Of a stretch of 64,000 nucleotides of DNA, positions 47,165 to 56,699 are shown in pieces (the stretch's first letter is position 1; every line of letters starts with the position of its first letter). Position numbers and translations under genes: made by a program. The notes under the pieces were generated by a model. The model saw nothing but the letters and a program-made list of their open reading frames with translations, was not told the DNA's origin and made no database searches. Origin of the DNA: Deltaproteobacteria bacterium (GTDB lineage Bacteria > Desulfobacterota > DSM-4660 > Desulfatiglandales > Desulfatiglandaceae); assembly GCA_021737785.1 (NCBI GenBank), contig JAIPDI010000001.1, positions 124,001 through 188,000 of the forward strand. The letters are read 5' to 3'.

Positions 47165-48100
47165 TCATGGCGCGGTTCCTATATCGCACCCCCGAACCCG
47201 CAATTCAGGGATCATCAGGCCCAGGATCAGCCGCAGGGTCGGGTAGTCAACCGGCTTGAAGGCCCCCCGGTAGGCCGCCACGGCCGCACACCCGCATCGG
47301 GAACAGTCGGCCGTGTCCCCATAGGTGCAGGCCTTGGGGTGGCCATTTGACTTGAAACAGCGAATATGGCGGCTCACCGGGCAGTCGGCGTAGCGGTTCC
47401 ACTTGAAAAAATCACCTGTGGTCAGCAGCTGGCGGGCCATGGCAGGCGTAAAGCCGATCTTCTCCCCATATCTTTTCCGCAGGGAGAGCAGTTTCATCAC
47501 CAGCCGGTCCCTCTCCTTTAGAGGGATGAAGAGGTCTGAATCGTCCGTGCTCCGGTCAGGCGTGTAAAAGGAAAATCCGATCCCCTTAACCGGCAGTTTC
47601 ATCATGTGGCGCGCAAACTCGTTCAGGCTGTCCTGATTGAGCCTGGAGATGGTCATATGGATGATGGGGGGCTGAGGCGCCGTTTTCAGGTGCTCCACGG
47701 CCCTGGCATACACGCCCCTCCCCCGGATGCTGTCGTTGAGGTCCTCGGGACCGTCCAGGGAAAGTATCCACTGCACATTTCGCAGCAATGGGAAGCCGTT
47801 CATCCCGTTGGTAAAGGCCAGCGTCGCATCGAATATTTCCCCTGCGACCCGGCACACCTCGGGCCGGAGCGTGGGTTCCCCTCCGTACAGGATGGCCGCG
47901 GCCAGACCGCTTGCCCGAAGGGCCTTAAGGAACGCGATCATCCGGCCGTCATCCAGTTCAGCGGGATGGTCCTGCTTCCACCAGTAACAGTGACGGCACT
48001 TGAGATTGCATCGATGCGTAATATCGACGGCGACTGTGGTGGGGAGACGCGTCAGGACCCATTTGGCCAGTATCAGCAGCTTTCCGGGGGTCAGGAGCAT
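47165..48100 (-). CDS. Radical SAM protein with C-terminal Cys cluster (SPASM-like)
   Basis: 311 residues. The radical SAM cluster is ITHRCNLKCRHCYWW (CxxxCxxC, about 27-41), the GGE motif is ILYGGEPTLRPE. The C-terminal Cys set (CPVSRHIRC, CTYGDTADCSRCGCAAV, about 245-290) indicates an auxiliary Fe-S cluster. Peptide- or cofactor-modifying enzymes have this build, but no precursor peptide gene is visible nearby. Its start overlaps the radC end by 10 bp, hinting at co-expression. Confidence 0.88.
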   Translation of the reverse strand: MLLTPGKLLILAKWVLTRLPTTVAVDITHRCNLKCRHCYWWKQDHPAELDDGRMIAFLKALRASGLAAAILYGGEPTLRPEVCRVAGEIFDATLAFTNGMNGFPLLRNVQWILSLDGPEDLNDSIRGRGVYARAVEHLKTAPQPPIIHMTISRLNQDSLNEFARHMMKLPVKGIGFSFYTPDRSTDDSDLFIPLKERDRLVMKLLSLRKRYGEKIGFTPAMARQLLTTGDFFKWNRYADCPVSRHIRCFKSNGHPKACTYGDTADCSRCGCAAVAAYRGAFKPVDYPTLRLILGLMIPELRVRGCDIGTAP

Positions 48101-48834
48101 GGCGTCTGCGCGTTGAATTTGCTTTCATATTCATTGACAAAGCGCCGGATGATCCCCTGGTCTGCAAAACTGTAGTAGGTGTTGTTCCCGATGATGATAT
48201 GATCCAGGACCTGAACCGTCAACACCCTGGCGGCCCAGACCAGGTCTCTGGTCAGCCGCTGGTCCTCGGGTGAGGGGGATGGATCCCCTGAAGGATGGTT
48301 ATGCACAAACACGAGGGAGGCGGCCTTATACTCCAAGGCCATGGAAAGGACCTCGCGCGGGTAGACCGCGCTTCCCGTGAGGCCCCCCTTAAAGAGATCG
48401 TGGTCCGCAATCAGCTCGTTCTTGCGCGTCAGGAAGAGAACTTTAAAGACCTCTCTCTTGAGGTCCCGCAGGGAATGAAACAAATAGTCGAAAACCGCCT
48501 GGGAAGAACCGAAAAACATCTTCCCGGAAATCCTGTCCTTGAGATACCGGTTGGCCACCTGATGCACCAGACCCAGATAGAGGGCATTCTTGGGGCCGAT
48601 CCCTTTTATCCCGGTTAACTGCTCCAGGGGAGCCGACAACACCCCTGAAAGATTGCCGAATGTCTTAAGGGCCAGGCGGGCCGGAAGCTTCTGATCGCCC
48701 CTCGGGGTCCCCAGGGTCAAGAGAAACTCAATGACCTCTTCATCGCTGAATCTCTCGATACCGCCCTCCAGAAACCGCTGCCGCAATCTCTCCCGATGGC
48801 CGGTGCCCCGTTTTTGCCAGTCTTCCTTATCCAT
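48091..48834 (-). CDS. radC: RadC/JAB-domain protein
   Basis: 247 residues. A helix-hairpin-helix region (LTGIKGIGPKNALYLG, about 85-100) precedes the JAB/MPN metalloprotease-like domain (about 125-235) with KVLFLTRKNELIADHDLFKG, the metal-binding FVHNHPSGDPSPSPEDQRLT and VLDHIIIGNNTYYSFADQG. The family's DNA-repair role is unproven; its MPN motif HxH-x7-D is intact here. Separate from the radC remnant at 25789-25899. Confidence 0.93.
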   Translation of the reverse strand: MDKEDWQKRGTGHRERLRQRFLEGGIERFSDEEVIEFLLTLGTPRGDQKLPARLALKTFGNLSGVLSAPLEQLTGIKGIGPKNALYLGLVHQVANRYLKDRISGKMFFGSSQAVFDYLFHSLRDLKREVFKVLFLTRKNELIADHDLFKGGLTGSAVYPREVLSMALEYKAASLVFVHNHPSGDPSPSPEDQRLTRDLVWAARVLTVQVLDHIIIGNNTYYSFADQGIIRRFVNEYESKFNAQTPCS

Positions 48835-49198
48835 TCCTTCCCCCGCGGCACTCGAGACGCCCGTGTATCAAGGCACCCGTTAAGATTCTGCATCCGTACT
48901 CCCGCTTGCGGGACAACTTCCGGAAAAATTCGTGGGTCCTGTTGGTTAACCCTGTAAAATAATATCTGTGTGTGCCTTCACGTCTTTGCATGAGATATTC
49001 CGGATCACGGCTATGCCGTTGATTGTATCAAAGACCTGGAAAAATTCAAGAAGAAGGTTGTTGTATGAAGAAGGGTGCTTATCATTGTCCCTGTCGCAAA
49101 TCCTCCGTATAAAAAGATTGAAGGGGGAGCGACAGTGTGATATGGTGTATTAATTTGTAAAAATACATATCATTTCATCCAGGAGATACCACCCCCTC
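48835..49198. other. Divergent intergenic region (radC / phospholipase-like gene)
   Basis: About 360 bp. It has a small hairpin CCCGCTTGCGGG near 48902 and an AT-rich stretch just before the downstream gene (49140-49180), probably with its promoter. No gene is supported. Confidence 0.4.
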
Positions 49199-50065
49199 AT
49201 GTTATTTGTTGTAAAAGTAGTTGTGTTTGCTGTCGGTTATCTCATCATCCATCTCTTAGACGCGAAATGCGCCCTCGCCTGGGGGCCCGGCGTCCATACC
49301 GCATTGGCCCTCAACTCGCTCAATTCCGCCAGTCTCCTCCTTCCCTCTGTGGCCCAGGTCATCACCTCATTTCCCATCGAATACATATACGGCTGCCTGT
49401 CCGCCGATTTTTTCATCGGAAAAGGGAAAAAAACCTACAAGAAAAATCCGCATACCTGGGAGGGCGGTTTCAAATTTCTGCGCGGGGCCAAAGATGACCG
49501 TGAGACAGCCTATGCCCTTGGATTTCTCTCTCATCTGGCGGCCGACGTCATTGCCCACAATTTTTTTATCCCCAATCTCTTAAGCGCCTACCCGGGAAGG
49601 GGAAAGATGGGCCATCTATTTTGGGAGATCCGGGCGGATTATCGGATCGGCGCGGCCTACACAAGGATCGCCAGGGGCATACTGGATATGGACCATCAAA
49701 TCTGCGACGACCTTCTCAAGCTGATCGGAGGGAAGCGGAAAAACGGTTTCAAGGCCGGAAAGGGCTTTTTTGCCCAGACCGTCAAGTTTTCCGACCGTAT
49801 TTGTACCACGCGGGAACTTTTTTTTGAAACCCGTGTGGTCCGGTGGCGCCATTTTCACGGATATCTGGCCCTCATGCTGGGTCTTTCCCGCAGCCTGGCA
49901 AACGATTTCCTGAAACATCCCGAAACCTCGGTTTGCCTGCTGCACGACCCTATGGGCACGCACAATCTGCTTCTGGCAAAAAAGAAACAGGCCTTTCCAA
50001 GATTTTTCAGAAATCCTCGCCCTGTCCGACGGTTCGACGTAGACAAAAACCTTCTTTCCCTATGA
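49199..50065 (+). CDS. Zinc-dependent phospholipase C-like protein
   Basis: 288 residues. A signal-like N-terminus (VVKVVVFAVGYLIIHLLDA) is followed by WGPGVHTALALNSL, where the Trp and His resemble the N-terminal zinc ligands of the zinc-dependent phospholipase C/S1-P1 nuclease fold. More ligands are plausible in CLSADFFIGKGKKT and GFLSHLAADVIAHNFFIPN (HxxxD..H). Members of this family in anaerobes are uncharacterised; membrane-lipid hydrolysis is the fold-based guess. The stop overlaps mutL by ATGA. Confidence 0.8.
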   Translation: MLFVVKVVVFAVGYLIIHLLDAKCALAWGPGVHTALALNSLNSASLLLPSVAQVITSFPIEYIYGCLSADFFIGKGKKTYKKNPHTWEGGFKFLRGAKDDRETAYALGFLSHLAADVIAHNFFIPNLLSAYPGRGKMGHLFWEIRADYRIGAAYTRIARGILDMDHQICDDLLKLIGGKRKNGFKAGKGFFAQTVKFSDRICTTRELFFETRVVRWRHFHGYLALMLGLSRSLANDFLKHPETSVCLLHDPMGTHNLLLAKKKQAFPRFFRNPRPVRRFDVDKNLLSL

Positions 50066-51792
50066 ATACGATCCGAATCCTCTCCGAAACATTGGCCTCC
50101 CAGATCGCGGCCGGAGAGGTGGTGGACCGGCCCGCCTCTGTTGTGCGGGAATTGACGGACAACAGTATTGACGCGGGTGCGGACCGGATCGTGGTCACCA
50201 TTGAAAACGGGGGCAAACGACGCATCAGGGTCAGCGATAACGGTCTCGGCATGTCCAAAGATGATCTCTTGTTGTGCGTGGAAAGGCATGCCACAAGCAA
50301 GATTCGAACGGCATCCGACTTGCTGAGCGTCCGATCTCTGGGTTTCCGGGGAGAGGCCCTTCCCAGTATCGCCGCGGTCGCCCGCATCCAAATCACCTCT
50401 CTGCCCCAGGGCCTCCTGACAGGACACAGCCTCAGGATTTCGGGGGGAAAACTACTGGAGATAAAGGAGACGGGCGCCCCTCCGGGGACGATTGTCGATG
50501 TCAAGGACCTCTTCTTCAACATCCCGGCGAGACGGAAGTTCCTCCGTGCCGTGCGGACGGAGACGGATCACATCGTGGACAGCCTCTCCCGGATTGCCAT
50601 GCCGTTTCCAGGGATCACCTTCAGACTGGATGACGGCACTCGGAATGTGATCCACCTCCCTGCATCTGAAGACACCCGTGACCGTATCTCCGGATTGATG
50701 GGCCGAAAGACGGCAGAGGCCATGGTGACGGGGGAGGAAAAAGAGGGTGATCTCTCCATCAGAGTCTATGCAGCGCCCCCGGATTTCGCAAGAAGCAGGG
50801 GCGATCGCCTTTATGTATATGTCAACGGCAGGAACATCAGAGACCGGCTCGTGACAAAGGCGATCATGGAGGGATACGGCCGGCGCCTCATGAAGGGCCA
50901 ATACCCCCAGGTGGTGATGTTTATTGATATCGATCCGTTGGAGATCGACGTCAATGTCCATCCGACCAAGCAGGAAATCCGATTTCGCAACGCCTCCAGG
51001 ATATTCCGGGCCATTGTGTCCGCTGTTGGAAAAAGTCTCGACAGCTCGCCTCAACCCTTTTCGAGGCAGGGGGTTTTGGACCGTGCAATCCCCTTTGAGC
51101 GGGTATCTTCACCCGCTGTTTCAGAACCTCCCTGGGAGTATTCTCCAGGACCCGCGTGGACAGAGACCCTGTCTCGGCCGGTATTGGCCGGGCCGTCCCC
51201 CGATTCGGCCATGGTCCCCACCGGGCCGAGAATCATCGGGCAGTTGGGACATACCTATATCCTGTGCGAAACCTCGAACGGGCTCATGATCGTGGATCAA
51301 CACGCGGCCCATGAACGGATCGTATATGAACATCTCAAGAAATCCCTTGCTGCCGAAAAAATAGAGATGCAGGCACTCCTGATCCCTCACGAGCTGGAAC
51401 TCTCCACAAAGGAAACCCGGGTAATGCTGGAAAAGGGGGAGGGGTTGCGCAGATTCGGGCTTGACTTTGACCACTTCGGCGGCAACACCTTTTTATTGAC
51501 GGCGGTTCCGGCCCTGCTGAGGAACGTGGACTGGCAGTCCTTCGTGTCCGAGCTGGTCATAAAATTGACAGAGGACGTTCCTGATGAAAGCACCCTGTTC
51601 GACGCCTGCATCACTCTGATGGCCTGCCACGGTGCTATCCGGGCCGGGCAGCGATTGAACCTTGAAGAAATGGACCGGCTCCTGGCTGAATTGGGAGAGA
51701 TGGACCTCCCCACCAACTGCCCTCACGGAAGACCCATATCCAGGCAGTTTACCTATTATGAGATGGAAAAACTGTTTAAGCGGGCGGTGTAA
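50062..51792 (+). CDS. mutL: DNA mismatch repair protein MutL
   Basis: 576 residues from ATG 50062, overlapping the preceding stop. GHKL ATPase domain: SQIAAGEVVDRPASVVRELT, NSIDAGADRI, DNGLGMSKDDL, ATSKIRTASDLLSVRSLGFR and GEALPSIAAVA. Transducer domain with HPTKQEIRFR. C-terminal dimerisation domain (about 395-576) includes DQHAAHERIVYE and ACHGAIRAGQRL, with CPHGRP near the end; an endonuclease DQHAxxERIxYE motif is present, so this is a nicking MutL. The next gene is miaA, the common bacterial pairing. Confidence 0.97.
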   Translation: MNTIRILSETLASQIAAGEVVDRPASVVRELTDNSIDAGADRIVVTIENGGKRRIRVSDNGLGMSKDDLLLCVERHATSKIRTASDLLSVRSLGFRGEALPSIAAVARIQITSLPQGLLTGHSLRISGGKLLEIKETGAPPGTIVDVKDLFFNIPARRKFLRAVRTETDHIVDSLSRIAMPFPGITFRLDDGTRNVIHLPASEDTRDRISGLMGRKTAEAMVTGEEKEGDLSIRVYAAPPDFARSRGDRLYVYVNGRNIRDRLVTKAIMEGYGRRLMKGQYPQVVMFIDIDPLEIDVNVHPTKQEIRFRNASRIFRAIVSAVGKSLDSSPQPFSRQGVLDRAIPFERVSSPAVSEPPWEYSPGPAWTETLSRPVLAGPSPDSAMVPTGPRIIGQLGHTYILCETSNGLMIVDQHAAHERIVYEHLKKSLAAEKIEMQALLIPHELELSTKETRVMLEKGEGLRRFGLDFDHFGGNTFLLTAVPALLRNVDWQSFVSELVIKLTEDVPDESTLFDACITLMACHGAIRAGQRLNLEEMDRLLAELGEMDLPTNCPHGRPISRQFTYYEMEKLFKRAV

Positions 51793-51802
51793 GCGGAAGA
51801 TC

Positions 51803-52738
51803 ATGTCCAACGAGAGGCGGCCCAAGATCGTTGTTATTGCAGGCCCGACCGCCAGCGGCAAGAGCGGGTTCGCGGTAAGCCTGGCCCATTCCCTGTCCGG
51901 AGAAATCGTCAACGCGGACTCCATGCAGGTCTATCAGGGGATGGACATCGGCACGGCCAAGCCGACCCCGGAGGAACAAGGGGGAATCCCGCACCACCTC
52001 TTGGATGTCGTCCGTCCCGATGAGCCCTTCAACGCGGCCATCTATCGATCCAAGGCCCTCTCCGCCGTCACCGACATCTGTTCAAGAGGGAAGCCATGCC
52101 TTGTGGTGGGCGGCACCGGGCTTTACATCCGCGCCCTTGTCGGCGGGCTCATGAAGGCCCCGCCGTCGGACCCGACCGTGAGGGAGGCATTATGCAGGGA
52201 ATGCGACCTGAGTGGACCCGCGAGACTCCATGAAAGATTAACAGGCCTTGACCCTCAATGCGCTGCCGCGATCCATCCCAACGACCGGATACGAATCATC
52301 AGGGCCCTCGAGATTATTCATATTTCCGATCGCCTTTCTTCCGATATCATGAAAGGACACGGATTTAGAGAGCCGTCCCTGGACGCCTTGAAGATCTGCC
52401 TGAATGTGGATAGGGAAACCCTCTACCATCGGATCGACAAAAGAACCGTGAAAATGGCGGACATGGGACTCCTGGAGGAGACCCGGCATCTTCTGGAAAA
52501 GGGCTATTCCCCTGACCTCAGACCGATGAAGGCGATCGGCTACCGGCATATGGTCCGTCATTTGAAGGGGGAATGGTCCTTTGAAGAGGCCATTCACACC
52601 CTCAAAAGAGATACCCGCCGATACGCCAAGCGACAATTTACCTGGTTCAGGGCGGAACCGGAGGTCATATGGATTGACCCTGACGGGATAGATGTGGTAT
52701 TGGAGCAGATTGAATTATTTCTATCTGAAAACGCTTGA
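51803..52738 (+). CDS. miaA: tRNA dimethylallyltransferase
   Basis: 311 residues from ATG 51803, 10 bp after mutL. P-loop VIAGPTASGKSGFAVSLAHS, INADSMQVYQGMDIGTAKPT-like block (here VNADSMQVYQGMDIGTAKPT), LVVGGTGLYIRALVGG and KRDTRRYAKRQFTWFR are all family blocks. It adds dimethylallyl to A37 of tRNAs reading UNN codons. Confidence 0.96.
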   Translation: MSNERRPKIVVIAGPTASGKSGFAVSLAHSLSGEIVNADSMQVYQGMDIGTAKPTPEEQGGIPHHLLDVVRPDEPFNAAIYRSKALSAVTDICSRGKPCLVVGGTGLYIRALVGGLMKAPPSDPTVREALCRECDLSGPARLHERLTGLDPQCAAAIHPNDRIRIIRALEIIHISDRLSSDIMKGHGFREPSLDALKICLNVDRETLYHRIDKRTVKMADMGLLEETRHLLEKGYSPDLRPMKAIGYRHMVRHLKGEWSFEEAIHTLKRDTRRYAKRQFTWFRAEPEVIWIDPDGIDVVLEQIELFLSENA

Positions 52739-52832
52739 CCTTTCTGCTTTTATTTTCTAAGGCATAGGGGGCAATGCATTGCCGGAACACCCAACATCGG
52801 TCCCGGGATGGCCTTTCACTGGAGGAATTCTG

Positions 52833-53423
52833 ATGGATGTCATCAATTGTCACATTCTTCGCACAATGATTGCGCTTTTTTTCTTGGCGCCTTTCTTTTT
52901 CATGGGCTGTTCACCCCAGCCGAGGAATCCTGAAAATGTGTTAGACACCCCGGAACATCATGTATCCAGCGGCATGAAACTGCTCCATAAAAATTATCTG
53001 TTTGATGCCAAAAGGGAATTCGAACTGGCCCTGCAACTTGATCCCGACTTCTCTGAGGCCCATCAGGGCTTGGGGCTGACCTACGGGAGGGAAAACAAAT
53101 TCGGGCCTGCCCTCGAATCCATGGGGATGGCCAGGGACACGGCAGCGAATGACAGGCAAAAAGCCCTGGCTTATGTGGGGTTTATGCGTCTTTATACCAT
53201 GGAGCAGAAAGACCGGTGGCTGGACAGGGTGAGGGCTCGGTTTTCTGATGCATTGCAATGCCAGGAGGACCTGCCCGATGCATACTTCTATATGGGTATT
53301 GCATACAAGAAGGCCGATCGACCGTTGGAGGCAGAGAAGGCATTTAAAAAGGTCTTGGAAATCAATAACGGACTCGTCCTGGAATCTGATAATGAACTCA
53401 AGTCATTGTCGCCTTCCAGATAG
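52833..53423 (+). CDS. TPR-repeat lipoprotein
   Basis: 196 residues from ATG 52833, with GGAGG eight bases before it. The signal ends in PFFFMGCSPQP (lipobox, lipidation Cys near residue 27). Three to four TPR units follow: AKREFELALQLDPDFSEAHQ, GLTYGRENKFGPALESMGMA and AYFYMGIAYKKADRPLEAEK. An envelope scaffold or assembly factor. It is followed after one base by the next periplasmic protein gene, with which it likely works. Confidence 0.85.
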   Translation: MDVINCHILRTMIALFFLAPFFFMGCSPQPRNPENVLDTPEHHVSSGMKLLHKNYLFDAKREFELALQLDPDFSEAHQGLGLTYGRENKFGPALESMGMARDTAANDRQKALAYVGFMRLYTMEQKDRWLDRVRARFSDALQCQEDLPDAYFYMGIAYKKADRPLEAEKAFKKVLEINNGLVLESDNELKSLSPSR

Positions 53424-53424
53424 C

Positions 53425-54654
53425 ATGTTGACGGATCAGAATCGCAGGGTGTTTGTGGGGCATCAAAAAAATAGTGGCGGCAGATCCGCTGTAAGGCTTC
53501 GAGGAAACGCCCTTTTCCTCTTTTTTTTATCCTTTTCCCTCTTTTTCCTCCCTTTTTGCCGTGCCCAGGCCGAAGAGACTCCCAAACCCGGTGAACTCCT
53601 GGCTATCGGCGATGCCGATGTTATCAAGGGAAATTCGGCCCTGGCGAAAAAAACCGCCATTGCCCAGGCATTGATGAAGGGCGTGGAAGACTATATTGTT
53701 CACCTGCTCGGAAGCCGGAGGGCCGTCAGTCATTTTGAGCGTCTCGCCCAGGAAATCATACCCGCGGCCCGGGAAGAAGTTGAAAATTTTCATATCCTGG
53801 CGGAACAGCAGTCTGATGGCAGGTACAAGGTCCTCCTGAGACTCAGGGTGAATGAAGAGGCCATACGGGAACAGCTCCAATCGGCCGGGGTTCTCCTGGC
53901 GGAAGCCTCCCCCATCAACGTGCTCTTTCTGGTCTCTGAAAGCAGGGACGGAGACATCTCTTACTGGTGGAAAGACACGGAAAAAGATCCGAGCCTGCGC
54001 CCTGTGGAGCTTGCGCTCCATAAGGTCTTTCAGAACAGAGGGTTCACCCCTGTCAACCGCATCCTGAGCGCTCCGGACGCCGGCCGTCTTACCGGCCTCA
54101 CATCACCTGACCTTCAAGACAAGGATATCCTGAAATGGGGAAGGCTCTTCTCAGCCGATGTGGTCGTCTTCGGCAATTGCACTGTCAACAACGGGGAAGA
54201 GATCTCCCTGACCCTAAAGGCAATTGATGTGTCTCAGGGAATCCAGGTCTGCCAGGAATCCATTGCTGACCAGATGACGGCGGCTTCGAGGGGCTCAGAT
54301 TCGCTCGTCACAGCCCTCGAAGAGGTGGTGAACCGGGCGGCCGCCACCTTTTGCCCGTGCATCAAAGGGAGCTTTGTGAGCGGTGGCGGAGGAATCCTCC
54401 CGCTGACGGTCACACTGGCGGGGATGAAGATGCCAAAGGAGTTCTGGCGCTTCAGCGATTTCCTCAAAGAGGAGGTCGTGGGGGTAATCTCCGTGATTCC
54501 GTCCAGGATCCAAGGCAATACCATGTCTGCGACCGTGGAATTTCAGGGGGATCGGGATACCTTTATCCACCGGATCCTGACCCATCCAAAGCGTCCATTC
54601 CCGTTGCGTTTCGATCCGATTGAACAGGAAGCAGTCATTTTTAACCTTGAGTAA
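53425..54654 (+). CDS. Periplasmic protein with FlgT-like N-terminal region
   Basis: 409 residues from ATG 53425. A signal peptide occupies about residues 25-48 (LFLFFLSFSLFFLPFCRAQA). The region GDADVIKGNSALAKKTAIAQ to GRYKVLLRLRVNEEAI (about 60-150) resembles the N-terminal domain of FlgT and LPP20-like proteins. The middle (180-300) has the alpha/beta pattern of a small-molecule or partner-binding domain (SADVVVFGNCTVNNGEEISL). No flagellar genes are present here, so a flagellar role is not indicated. The preceding TPR lipoprotein and the downstream CsgG-like protein suggest an outer-membrane-associated assembly. Confidence 0.7.
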   Translation: MLTDQNRRVFVGHQKNSGGRSAVRLRGNALFLFFLSFSLFFLPFCRAQAEETPKPGELLAIGDADVIKGNSALAKKTAIAQALMKGVEDYIVHLLGSRRAVSHFERLAQEIIPAAREEVENFHILAEQQSDGRYKVLLRLRVNEEAIREQLQSAGVLLAEASPINVLFLVSESRDGDISYWWKDTEKDPSLRPVELALHKVFQNRGFTPVNRILSAPDAGRLTGLTSPDLQDKDILKWGRLFSADVVVFGNCTVNNGEEISLTLKAIDVSQGIQVCQESIADQMTAASRGSDSLVTALEEVVNRAAATFCPCIKGSFVSGGGGILPLTVTLAGMKMPKEFWRFSDFLKEEVVGVISVIPSRIQGNTMSATVEFQGDRDTFIHRILTHPKRPFPLRFDPIEQEAVIFNLE

Positions 54655-54663
54655 TCCGATGTC

Positions 54664-55215
54664 ATGACCATCCCCAACCTGATCACCACGCTACGCATCA
54701 TCCTGGTCCCCATTTTCATTATCTACCTGATAAATGAGAGATTCCTGGAGGCCCTGACGGTTTTTGTGCTGGCCGGTCTGAGCGACGGCATAGACGGCCT
54801 GTTGGCCAGGCTCCTCAACCAGAAAAGCAGGCTGGGGGCCTTTCTCGATCCGCTGGCGGACAAATTCCTTCTCATTGCCGCCTTTGTGGTCCTTGCCTTC
54901 AGGGGGTTCATCCCCGCCTGGCTGGCGGTTACGGTCATCACCCGGGATATCCTGATCCTCTTGGGGGTATTGATATTGTTCTTAACCAAACAGAACATCG
55001 TTATCCACCCATCGATAGTAAGCAAGATAACCACCTGTCTCCAACTCGGGACGGTCTTTCTGGTGCTTGCCGGGAATCATTTTCATCTTTTTTCAAAGGC
55101 CATTCCCATTATTTATGTCGTCACCGGGGTATTGACCATCGCATCGGGACTTCATTATATGCGGTCCTGGTTCCAGATGATGGGTGAAGGATCTCCGGAC
55201 AATGATGCGCCCTGA
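54664..55215 (+). CDS. pgsA: CDP-diacylglycerol-glycerol-3-phosphate 3-phosphatidyltransferase
   Basis: 183 residues, about five membrane helices. The CDP-alcohol phosphotransferase signature is complete: SDGIDGLLARLLNQKSRLGA then FLDPLADK (D-x2-DG-x2-AR-x8-G-x3-D-x3-D, about 36-63). It makes phosphatidylglycerophosphate. It follows the preceding stop by 7 bp and converges with the CsgG-like gene. Confidence 0.93.
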   Translation: MTIPNLITTLRIILVPIFIIYLINERFLEALTVFVLAGLSDGIDGLLARLLNQKSRLGAFLDPLADKFLLIAAFVVLAFRGFIPAWLAVTVITRDILILLGVLILFLTKQNIVIHPSIVSKITTCLQLGTVFLVLAGNHFHLFSKAIPIIYVVTGVLTIASGLHYMRSWFQMMGEGSPDNDAP

Positions 55216-55228
55216 AAATAATTCACTC

Positions 55229-56143
55229 CTACTTCATGACGGTCATCCCCTTGGCAATGCCGCTTCCCTGGACCGCCCTGCAGATGGCGATCTTCTCCTT
55301 TACCGTTACCACTTCGATCGTTCCGGCCTTCTCCATGCTCTGGTCCAGCACCTCGCCGGTCTGCGGGTCCCGCAGGATCTCGGTCCTCCCCACCTGGAAG
55401 GTCTGGCCCGCGCTGACGCCCTCTCTGGTCCCCCGGTTGATGTATACCCTGTCCCCCTTGACCAGGATCACGGTCCCTGTCCATGGAATCTCCGAAAGCT
55501 TGGCCGTAAGGAAACCCACCGCCTCATCGACCGCCTGCTCCACGGCCTTGCCCGCGTTGGTCTTTTTGAAGCCGCCCAGGTCCCCTGAAAACCCATGGCG
55601 GGAAACCCCTACGGAGAGACCCGTATCCGAAACCTTGCCGTAGCATTTCTTGGAGGCCAGCACCTGCCCTGTGCTTGAATCGACGACATAGATTACGGTG
55701 TTGATTTCAGCCATGCTCGTTCCGGCCCCGAGCCGGATACCGGCAAAACCGATACCGCCTCCACCCCCTTCGGTAGCCTCGGCAAAATGGGTGATATCGC
55801 CCTTGACCAGCAGTTGGGCCGGGGTCATCTGCCCGGTGACCACCGTCTTCCCGCCGCCGGCCGTCCTTCCGCTGGCCGCCAGGTCCTGCTCCTCCATGGC
55901 CTCCCCCCGCATGTCCTTCTCGCCCAGGACGATGAATCTCCCGGTCTGGGCAAGGCTGTCCGTGAGTACGGCACCCCAGGCGTCTCCCAGATCCCACTGG
56001 CCGCTCCAGTTGGAACGGTTTTCGAACTTGGAAACCATGATGCTGTACCGAAGCCCCCCTTCGGCGGCAAGCGCCGATACACAGGGAACGAATATTCCCG
56101 CACAAAAGAAGACGATCATGAAAATACATCTTTTTCGAAACAT
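55229..56143 (-). CDS. CsgG-family outer-membrane lipoprotein-like protein
   Basis: 304 residues. A signal peptide (MIVFFCAGIFVPCVSALA) precedes a CsgG/HfaB-like domain (about 30-190): SIMVSKFENRSNWSGQWDLG, then LTDSLAQTGRFIVLGEKDM, GDITHFAEATEGGGGGIGF and NTVIYVVDSSTGQVLASKKC. The C-terminal part (about 215-304: VILVKGDRVYINRGTREGVS) is a beta-rich domain common in such bacterial proteins. CsgG forms a curli-secretion channel, but no curli genes are here; many relatives have unknown envelope roles. Confidence 0.85.
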   Translation of the reverse strand: MFRKRCIFMIVFFCAGIFVPCVSALAAEGGLRYSIMVSKFENRSNWSGQWDLGDAWGAVLTDSLAQTGRFIVLGEKDMRGEAMEEQDLAASGRTAGGGKTVVTGQMTPAQLLVKGDITHFAEATEGGGGGIGFAGIRLGAGTSMAEINTVIYVVDSSTGQVLASKKCYGKVSDTGLSVGVSRHGFSGDLGGFKKTNAGKAVEQAVDEAVGFLTAKLSEIPWTGTVILVKGDRVYINRGTREGVSAGQTFQVGRTEILRDPQTGEVLDQSMEKAGTIEVVTVKEKIAICRAVQGSGIAKGMTVMK

Positions 56144-56541
56144 TTTAGACCTCCTTGGTGGTTGTTTTCGGTTTCACAGACTTCTGCCTGCATCACCATT
56201 TTCCCCCGCCCGGGCCAATCCGATGGTTGGGCAGGGGATACAGGCAGGGCCGAAGCACGCCGGCCCGGCCCCCCGACCAGATTTCTTACATTATAATTGC
56301 CCTGGTTTCAATTGATTTTGGACAGGATCGGTGGAGTATAAGAGGAAAGCCACCCCTTGTCAAAGACCAATAATTTCCATATATTTTACAGGAGGCAACT
56401 CATCGGGCAGTCGACTTTCCGTGTAAATTGAAGAGACCTCCCTTGCATAAGTCCACCGGGGGGAAAGACTTTTTTTGGTTTAAAACAGATGATGATCTGT
56501 TATAAATAGGGGCGAAAGATCAATTTATACACATGAATTTT
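56144..56541. other. Intergenic region upstream of the YitT-like gene
   Basis: About 400 bp. It holds a short perfect inverted repeat AACAGAT-GATG-ATCTGTT (56484-56501) with TATAAATAG next to it, which may be a promoter/operator for the rightward gene. No coding sequence is apparent. The MITE-like element follows immediately. Confidence 0.4.
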
Positions 56542-56686
56542 GATGGTCTCGTAAAAAATCAGGAAATGTCATTTTTCGTCATTCCGGCGAAAGCCGGAAT
56601 CCAGTCCCGCAACAGCGGGATTCAATCAGTTACAAAACCTCTGGACCCCGTTTTTCAACGGGGTGACGACTTTTTGCGAATGCATC
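56542..56686. mobile_element. MITE-like element, copy 2
   Basis: 145 bp, almost the same as 29354-29498, with the GATG-N3-TCGTAAAAA-type left end and GACTTTTTGCGAATGCATC right end. It is flanked by AATTTT on both sides, a clean target duplication. The right end lies 13 bp before the start codon of the YitT-like gene, so the element separates that gene from its original upstream region. Confidence 0.88.
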
Positions 56687-56699
56687 AATTTTAAAAACC

